From Gammaproteobacteria bacterium (lineage in GTDB: Bacteria > Pseudomonadota > Gammaproteobacteria > Steroidobacterales > Steroidobacteraceae), in NCBI GenBank assembly GCA_028293745.1, contig JAQGOF010000138.1, positions 26,942 through 90,941 of the forward strand: a stretch of 64,000 nt of DNA, given 5' to 3'. The position numbers and the translations under genes were made by a program. Below the pieces are notes generated by a model. It searched no databases and was not told where the DNA came from. It saw only the letters and a list, made by a program, of their open reading frames with translations. Each line of letters starts with the position of its first letter. Position 1 is the first letter of the stretch. Positions 60,073 through 64,000 of this stretch are shown in pieces.

Positions 60073-60248
60073 TCAGTTGAAAGGCGCCGGATCGGCGGTC
60101 CCCGCGATGAGGGCTTCGGTCAGCCGGATAGACGCCTCGGCATCGATGAGTCCGTAAATCGCCAGCTCTTCCGCCAGGCGCACCGCACCACTGCGTGGCG
60201 CACTTCCAATTCCAGGGCGCGCTCAATCCAAAATATTCCTGCCGTCAT
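60073..60248 (-). pseudogene. Frameshifted small gene downstream of the oxygenase remnant
   Basis: The ATG (60248) overlaps the end of the oxygenase remnant by ATGA. The first frame gives TAGIFWIERALELEVRHAVV and then becomes improbable. In a neighbouring frame the sequence continues as RLAEELAIYGLIDAEASIRL and TEALIAGTADPAPFN, ending at 60073. A single-base shift near 60185 would join them. The family is not recognised. Confidence 0.5.
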
Positions 60249-60622
60249 GGCACTCGCCTGCCGATCACGGGCAAGACCCACCCGATGCTGAGCACATACC
60301 GGGATCCGCCGACTACCTGCGTGACTGAATGCGTACACAGGTCCGGCCCAAAGAACTTCATTCTGCGGGGTCTGAAAGATCGGATCCGCGCACGAACTCG
60401 CCAAATGCGGGCGAGCGCCTCACGATGATATTGAGCCGGTAGTGCCGGCCGGATGGGATCGGATCGCGATGCGGCGGAATCTGCGTCCCTTCGGGAAAGC
60501 GCAAGAGATAACAATCAAACGGAATGACAATCGGATTGATGGCCAGCAGCAGTTGGTCGTAGCCGGTGTTCCGCCGGCCCCCACCGCAGCCACCGACGCC
60601 CAGAGTCCCTGAGCGTGTTCAT
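60245..60622 (-). pseudogene. 2OG-Fe(II) oxygenase-like gene with two frameshifts
   Basis: The ATG at 60622 begins NTLRDSGRRWLRW. The frame must shift at a run of five C (60578-60582) to continue RRNTGYDQLLLAINPIVIPF, DCYLLRFPEGTQIPPHRD and PIPSGRHYRLNIIVRR. A second shift near 60375 is needed for SFRPRRMKFFGPDLCTHSVT and VVGGSRYVLSIGWVLP. PPHRD supplies the H-x-D iron ligands and THSV...SRYVLS the distal His and 2-oxoglutarate Arg, so a 2OG-dependent oxygenase fold is likely. Two shifts argue for a true pseudogene, though homopolymer errors could contribute. Confidence 0.65.
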
Positions 60623-60656
60623 GGCCGGTTCAACGTTCCAGCGGAAAGTCGATCTG

Positions 60657-61481
60657 TCAGGCGGTCTTCGCAAGCTCGGCCTGCTTGGCGCGTACATACC
60701 GCGACAGATGATACGCCGCCAGCCGCACATCTTCTGCCGCGAACTGCTCGGGTTCGCACTCGATGAATTTAGGCAATGCCTTCGGCTCCAACACCCACGG
60801 CAAACCGGCCGCTCGCCACGCCGCCGACATCGGCTCGACAAACCAGCCCGGGAAGACCACAGCCCCGCGAACGAAAAACCGCTTACCGGTACTCTCTTCC
60901 AGCACTCGAGCCAGCCAACGGGCGCCGGCTTGGACTTGCTGGATCGGATCCCGATCCTGCGCGAAGCCATCGACTCGAACCGAATGGTCCGTCAGCGTGA
61001 TGCGCGCCTCGCGTCCGACGGGTTTGCTTCGCGTCTTGGTTTCGATCACGAAGAATCCGCGCCGACTGAGGACGACATGGTCGAGGTTGAAGTCCTCTGC
61101 CACCACATCATGGAGCACCCGAGCGCCGCTCGCGCGCATCTCTTCCAAATACTGTCCGACTGCCTGCTCACCATCGCGGCCTAACTTAAGTGCAGTCGCC
61201 TTCCGACGGACCCGTCGGAACTGCCACACACAGGCCATGACCGCGATCGCCGCCATGACGCTGTACAACCACGGCTGCCGTGGAAAGTGCCACCAGACGG
61301 CGAGCCACTCCGTCACCGCCGCCCAGGTAAAAAAAACGGCCGCAATGAAATACGGGAAGAAGCCATCCCAGAGCTGGCCATCGAGGGCCTCTTGAATGGA
61401 TTGTCCCGGCTGCCGCAACGGCCTTGATGTCAACGGGGACCGGAAAGTCGGTGCTCGCCTCTCCATTTCAGACGTGTCCAT
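60657..61481 (-). CDS. NERD-domain membrane protein
   Basis: The 274-residue protein has two hydrophobic helices at about residues 43-62 and 68-86 (FFPYFIAAVFFTWAAVTEWL; YSVMAAIAVMACVWQF). After these comes a NERD (nuclease-related) domain with LGRDGEQAVGQYL, NLDHVVLSRRGFFVIETKTR (the D...E-x-K pattern of nuclease folds) and VRGAVVFPGWFV. The function of NERD proteins is not settled; some are phage-defence or DNA-processing nucleases. It is next to the damaged oxygenase gene and downstream of a TonB_C-like gene on the same strand. Confidence 0.85.
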   Translation of the reverse strand: MDTSEMERRAPTFRSPLTSRPLRQPGQSIQEALDGQLWDGFFPYFIAAVFFTWAAVTEWLAVWWHFPRQPWLYSVMAAIAVMACVWQFRRVRRKATALKLGRDGEQAVGQYLEEMRASGARVLHDVVAEDFNLDHVVLSRRGFFVIETKTRSKPVGREARITLTDHSVRVDGFAQDRDPIQQVQAGARWLARVLEESTGKRFFVRGAVVFPGWFVEPMSAAWRAAGLPWVLEPKALPKFIECEPEQFAAEDVRLAAYHLSRYVRAKQAELAKTA

Positions 61482-61614
61482 GACTCGCCTCCCGCTTGCC
61501 GCCCGCGCGATGCTGCAGACACCTGAGCCTAAATGGCCTTAGCAGTGATGCATACGATCGAGTTCACACTCACGTGGGCCGCGCCTGCCAGGCCAGAATT
61601 CCTGCAATCGGAAA

Positions 61615-62325
61615 TCACCGAGGATCAGACGACACCCGGTCAGTTCTCGCAGGGTCCCCGGTGAAATTGATCGCATTCCTCATGCACCCGGGATGACCCG
61701 CTGCATACACCATGGTCTTCCCGATCTCGAGCGCCTGGGTATCCAGCAATGATGAGCCGGACTGCTGCATGAGCTTTGCCTGATCCTTGATCTTGCCTGC
61801 CTCATCGACGCAGGCGCAAATCACAGATTGACCGATGACCCCAGCCGGGAGCGCTGCTTCGGGCTTCTGATGGTCAAACGCGACCCGCGCGACGGCCTCT
61901 GGGATCAGCCGAACCGTGATCGTGAGCAAAGAGTTCCTGCGCAAAGGGCGATCGCATGTCTCAGGTAGCGTGGTTCCGGTCCATTCAAATTGGGTGTCAG
62001 TCTCGGACACGGTCGGCTTGCCCTGCCACTGCCCGGGTCCCCAAGTTGATTTTTGGGCGCATTCCAGAGCGGCCGCATCCAGTAACGCAGATCCAGATGA
62101 GGACGAGATGCTCGTTTTCGTCGGTAAACCTTTCTCATCAATCCAGACATGAACAATGGCCGTGCCTACTTCATCGCCTCTCGTGCCCGGAGGATATCCG
62201 CACGGTTTGATTCTCGCGTCAACGTGCTGAGGAATGCGGGTCCTGCTTTCTTCCGACCAGGCCGCGTGGATTTCTGCGCCCATGCCAGCAAGGACCGCGC
62301 AGAACGCAACGACCATTGTTCTCAT
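61615..62325 (-). CDS. Secreted protein with two TonB_C-like domains
   Basis: The protein has 236 residues from the chosen ATG (MRTMVVAFCAVLAGMG), giving a signal peptide. Two similar halves follow: VGTAIVHVWIDEKGLPTKTSISSSSGSALLDAAAL at about 50-90 and QSVICACVDEAGKIKDQAKLMQQSGSSLLDTQALE at about 165-205. Both show the energy-transducer TonB C-terminal pattern (V-x-E-x-G ... SSG-x-x-LDxxAL). Unlike TonB it lacks a membrane anchor and Pro-rich spacer, so it is probably a periplasmic binding or inhibitor-like protein. Confidence 0.75.
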   Translation of the reverse strand: MRTMVVAFCAVLAGMGAEIHAAWSEESRTRIPQHVDARIKPCGYPPGTRGDEVGTAIVHVWIDEKGLPTKTSISSSSGSALLDAAALECAQKSTWGPGQWQGKPTVSETDTQFEWTGTTLPETCDRPLRRNSLLTITVRLIPEAVARVAFDHQKPEAALPAGVIGQSVICACVDEAGKIKDQAKLMQQSGSSLLDTQALEIGKTMVYAAGHPGCMRNAINFTGDPARTDRVSSDPR

Positions 62326-62523
62326 TGCTGCAGCCATTTTGGGGAATGAATATCAGTACGACGAGTCCCCATTTTATCATCGAGACCTACGGATCGCCGA
62401 TCGTCGTACTGCCTGAACTCGCTGGGCCGTACGGGCCGATCGTACAGCGTAACGGTGCACGCAAAGGTACAGTGACACATCATCTTTGAGCCACTCTCCC
62501 TCAGGAAATTGTAACCGGATGTT

Positions 62524-62576
62524 ATCCGGCTAAAGCCGGATCCCTGCTGATGAGAAGCCAGACCGCGCAGCGGTCT
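62524..62576. repeat. Two perfect short palindromes
   Basis: ATCCGGC-TAAA-GCCGGAT (62524-62541) and AGACCGC-GCA-GCGGTCT (62560-62576) are 7-bp perfect hairpins 18 bases apart. The layout recalls REP-type extragenic palindromes. No T tract follows either. Confidence 0.6.
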
Positions 62577-62637
62577 CAATGACAACTCCGACCGCCGAAC
62601 GGGAGGGGGAGCTTGCCGGGTCGCTCCATTGTCCGCG

Positions 62638-62771
62638 CCGCAACGCAGCTATCAAGGGCGCCGGCGAGCGCTGCATTGATTCGCGCCGTTCGTGCGCATC
62701 CCACGGCTCATCGTTGTTAGATCGACTGCCTTCCTTGACAGCTGCGTTGCGGCCCGGAGCCGACGCTCCGG
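62638..62771. repeat. Long inverted repeat (20-bp arms) with adjacent hairpin
   Basis: The arm at 62638-62657 (CCGCAACGCAGCTATCAAGG) matches the reverse complement of 62733-62752 at 19 of 20 positions, enclosing 75 bases. A second hairpin CCGGAGC-CGAC-GCTCCGG follows at 62754-62771. The unit could be a small non-autonomous element, a decayed MITE or a structured RNA. Confidence 0.65.
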
Positions 62772-62879
62772 GGCAAGCCCGCCCCGGAAATTCAAGGATG
62801 ACGATCATGACCACGCTCTATGTTCGCGAAGGTGCGGAGTTTCGCGAGGCCGGAGCTGCTGTCGATTGGGGACGACTGA

Positions 62880-63482
62880 TTAGTGTGCTGCGTTGAGGTA
62901 TGCCGCGACTGCGTCGATATCGCCTTCGTCGAATGTACGCACTAGATCGGACATGCCCGGTGAATTGGCGCGCGAGCCGCTGCGGAACCGGCGGATCGTG
63001 GCCGCGAGATATGCGGTGGTTTGATCGCCAATGCGTGGGTTGGCGCTAAAACCTCTCCAGTCGTTGAAGTGGCAGCCGCCACAACCAACCAAGGCGGTAG
63101 CGTAGGCGCCTTTCTTGAGCAAGGCCGCATCAGTCGAGATGGGCTCGACCTTCGGCCAGGGCTGGGTCGATGCGTATCTGGCAATTTCAAGCATGTCTGC
63201 ATCGCTCATTGTCGCGACGAAGCCGCGCATGGCGGCGTCTTCGGGCGCATTACGGGCGCCGCTTTTGAAGTCGCGCAGCTGGATGTAGATATACCCCTCG
63301 CTCTGGCCCCAGATATTTGGAACCACCGAGGTGCTTTGCAACGTGCCGGTTAGATGGCAGGCCTTGCAGACAGTGGCCTTTTGTTCGATTGCTTGTGCCC
63401 CGGCGGCGCTCACGCCAGTAAAGCCTGCGAGCAGAAGCAGTGCTTTGCGGGCAACGATTTTCAACTTAAACCTTTGCGACAT
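62880..63482 (-). CDS. Dihaem c-type cytochrome (c4-like)
   Basis: The 200-residue protein begins at the ATG preceded by GAGGC and has a signal peptide (ALLLLAGFTGVSAAGAQA). Two haem sites are present, CKACH near the N-terminus and CGGCH near the middle, with candidate Met ligands in each half (MRGFVATMSD; SPGMSDLVRT). This two-domain plan is that of cytochrome c4. It is encoded directly after a PQQ dehydrogenase and is probably its electron acceptor in the periplasm. Confidence 0.9.
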   Translation of the reverse strand: MSQRFKLKIVARKALLLLAGFTGVSAAGAQAIEQKATVCKACHLTGTLQSTSVVPNIWGQSEGYIYIQLRDFKSGARNAPEDAAMRGFVATMSDADMLEIARYASTQPWPKVEPISTDAALLKKGAYATALVGCGGCHFNDWRGFSANPRIGDQTTAYLAATIRRFRSGSRANSPGMSDLVRTFDEGDIDAVAAYLNAAH

Positions 63483-63525
63483 CGTTTGCCTCGCTTCAAG
63501 TCGGATGGATCGGCTCGCGACCATC

Positions 63526-64000
63526 TCAGTAGGCGAACACGTAATATTTATTGCCGCGCTTGTAATTCAATTGCGTATTGCCGCCCGCGCCGACAACGAC
63601 ATACTGTTTGCCATCGAGCATATAGGTCGATGCTGGCGCGTTAACGCCCGCATCGGTCCTGTAACTCCACAACTCTTTGCCCGTGGCCGAGTCATACGCG
63701 CCGAATTCGCCGCTGCCTTCGCCAGTAAAAATCAGGCCACCGGCCGTGGCCAGAATCCCTCCGAACATCGGCAGCGGTTTCTTGACCTTCCAGCGGATCT
63801 TCCCGGTGTTGTAGTCGGTTGCCACGATATCGCCCCAGGCCGGCTCGTCCGGCGCGCCCTTGAAACCGCCGCCAAGCCAGAGCCTGCCCTTCGGATATTC
63901 GGTGCTCGTGAAAAAGTAATACTTCAAGGCCGATTCATTGGTCAGCGCAAAGGCGAGGCCGAGCTTCGGATCGATCGCAAGCGGCGTTGCGCTCACGCCG
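63526..64000 (-). CDS. PQQ-dependent dehydrogenase, C-terminal fragment (5' end outside window)
   Basis: The visible 158 residues run off the window edge. They show the beta-propeller blades of quinoprotein alcohol/glucose-type dehydrogenases: WGDIVATDYNTGKIRWKVKKP, GGILATAGGLIFTGEGSGEF, AYDSATGKELWSYRTD, and QYVVVGAGGN. The stop lies 43 bases before the cytochrome gene. The substrate cannot be told because the PQQ and calcium sites are in the missing part. Confidence 0.9.
   Translation of the reverse strand, partial: GVSATPLAIDPKLGLAFALTNESALKYYFFTSTEYPKGRLWLGGGFKGAPDEPAWGDIVATDYNTGKIRWKVKKPLPMFGGILATAGGLIFTGEGSGEFGAYDSATGKELWSYRTDAGVNAPASTYMLDGKQYVVVGAGGNTQLNYKRGNKYYVFAY

Larger units (their letters stand above)
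62326..62879. other. 554-bp non-coding region rich in inverted repeats
   Basis: No convincing gene is present. The second half is packed with stem-loops (listed separately). A 32-residue plus-strand frame at 62801 (MTIMTTLYVREGAEF) may be a truncated gene start, but it is too short to call. Confidence 0.6.

Noticed and set aside
62801..62896. Possible truncated RadC-like gene start (MTTLYVREGAEF)
   Set aside because: Only about 32 codons remain before the stop and the resemblance covers a dozen residues, so it is too weak to annotate.
58641..64000. Second copy of the tRNA-Glu 3' end as an attachment site
   Set aside because: I looked for the GAGTTCGAATCTCGTTGGGG core downstream and did not see one inside the window, so island borders cannot be set.
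1..64000. CRISPR array
   Set aside because: No regularly spaced direct repeats of 24-40 bp were seen. The only tandem repeats are coding (Thr-Pro linker and GPRYYY units).

Overview
The window is high-GC, densely coded bacterial chromosome. Outer-membrane proteins, lipoprotein carrier-like and Wza-like exporters, a xanthomonadin-type aryl-polyene cluster with a chorismatase, and a CpxRA-like sensor pair all point to a Gammaproteobacterium near Xanthomonadales, Nevskiales or Steroidobacterales. That placement is inferred from gene content, not from a marker gene.

Region 1 (1-22.7 kb) is an exopolysaccharide locus. It opens with the end of a secreted carbohydrate-binding protein. A tight minus-strand trio follows: a GMC dehydrogenase with the CCx4C iron-sulphur signature of FAD-glucose dehydrogenases, its Tat-signalled small subunit, and a 3-keto-disaccharide hydrolase-like lipoprotein. 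The polymer machinery consists of a Wzy-like ligase/polymerase, two very similar initiating glycosylphosphotransferases (5.3 and 18.1 kb), an aldo/keto reductase, Wza-like exporter, Wzz-like co-polymerase, Wzx-like flippase, two family-2 glycosyltransferases, an acyltransferase, a second GMC oxidoreductase, an outer-membrane barrel, a WecG-type transferase, a GT2-GtrA fusion and a YdcF-like protein. The 563-bp gap before the second initiating transferase carries a good sigma-54 promoter candidate with an upstream dyad.

Region 2 (22.7-36.9 kb) holds the dTDP-L-rhamnose operon (rfbA-C-D-B order), a CpxRA-like two-component pair and an ABC importer (ATPase plus fused permease, no binding protein), all on the minus strand. 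On the plus strand are a TctDE-like two-component pair, a membrane-anchored trehalose-6-phosphate synthase, a lone CofC-like guanylyltransferase and a Lys/Ala-rich secreted protein.

Region 3 (36.9-53.5 kb) is one long plus-strand aryl-polyene/xanthomonadin-like cluster. It has a flavin halogenase-like enzyme, a XanB2-like chorismatase for the hydroxybenzoate starter, ACP, AMP ligase, two dehydratases, ketosynthase, chain-length factor, ketoreductase, two acyltransferases, a glycosyltransferase, a methyltransferase, a LolA-like protein and an MMPL exporter. An alpha/beta hydrolase and a polysaccharide deacetylase are embedded in it.

Region 4 (53.5-64 kb) is mixed: a diguanylate cyclase, a Tyr-repeat lipoprotein, an EVE-HNH nuclease, an SPFH protein, a methyltransferase and tRNA-Glu. 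A decaying stretch follows with a zinc-ribbon gene cut by TGA, a frameshifted 2OG-Fe(II) oxygenase and a frameshifted small gene. After these come a NERD protein, a TonB_C-like secreted protein, a cluster of inverted repeats, and a dihaem cytochrome c beside the C-terminal end of a PQQ dehydrogenase that runs off the window.
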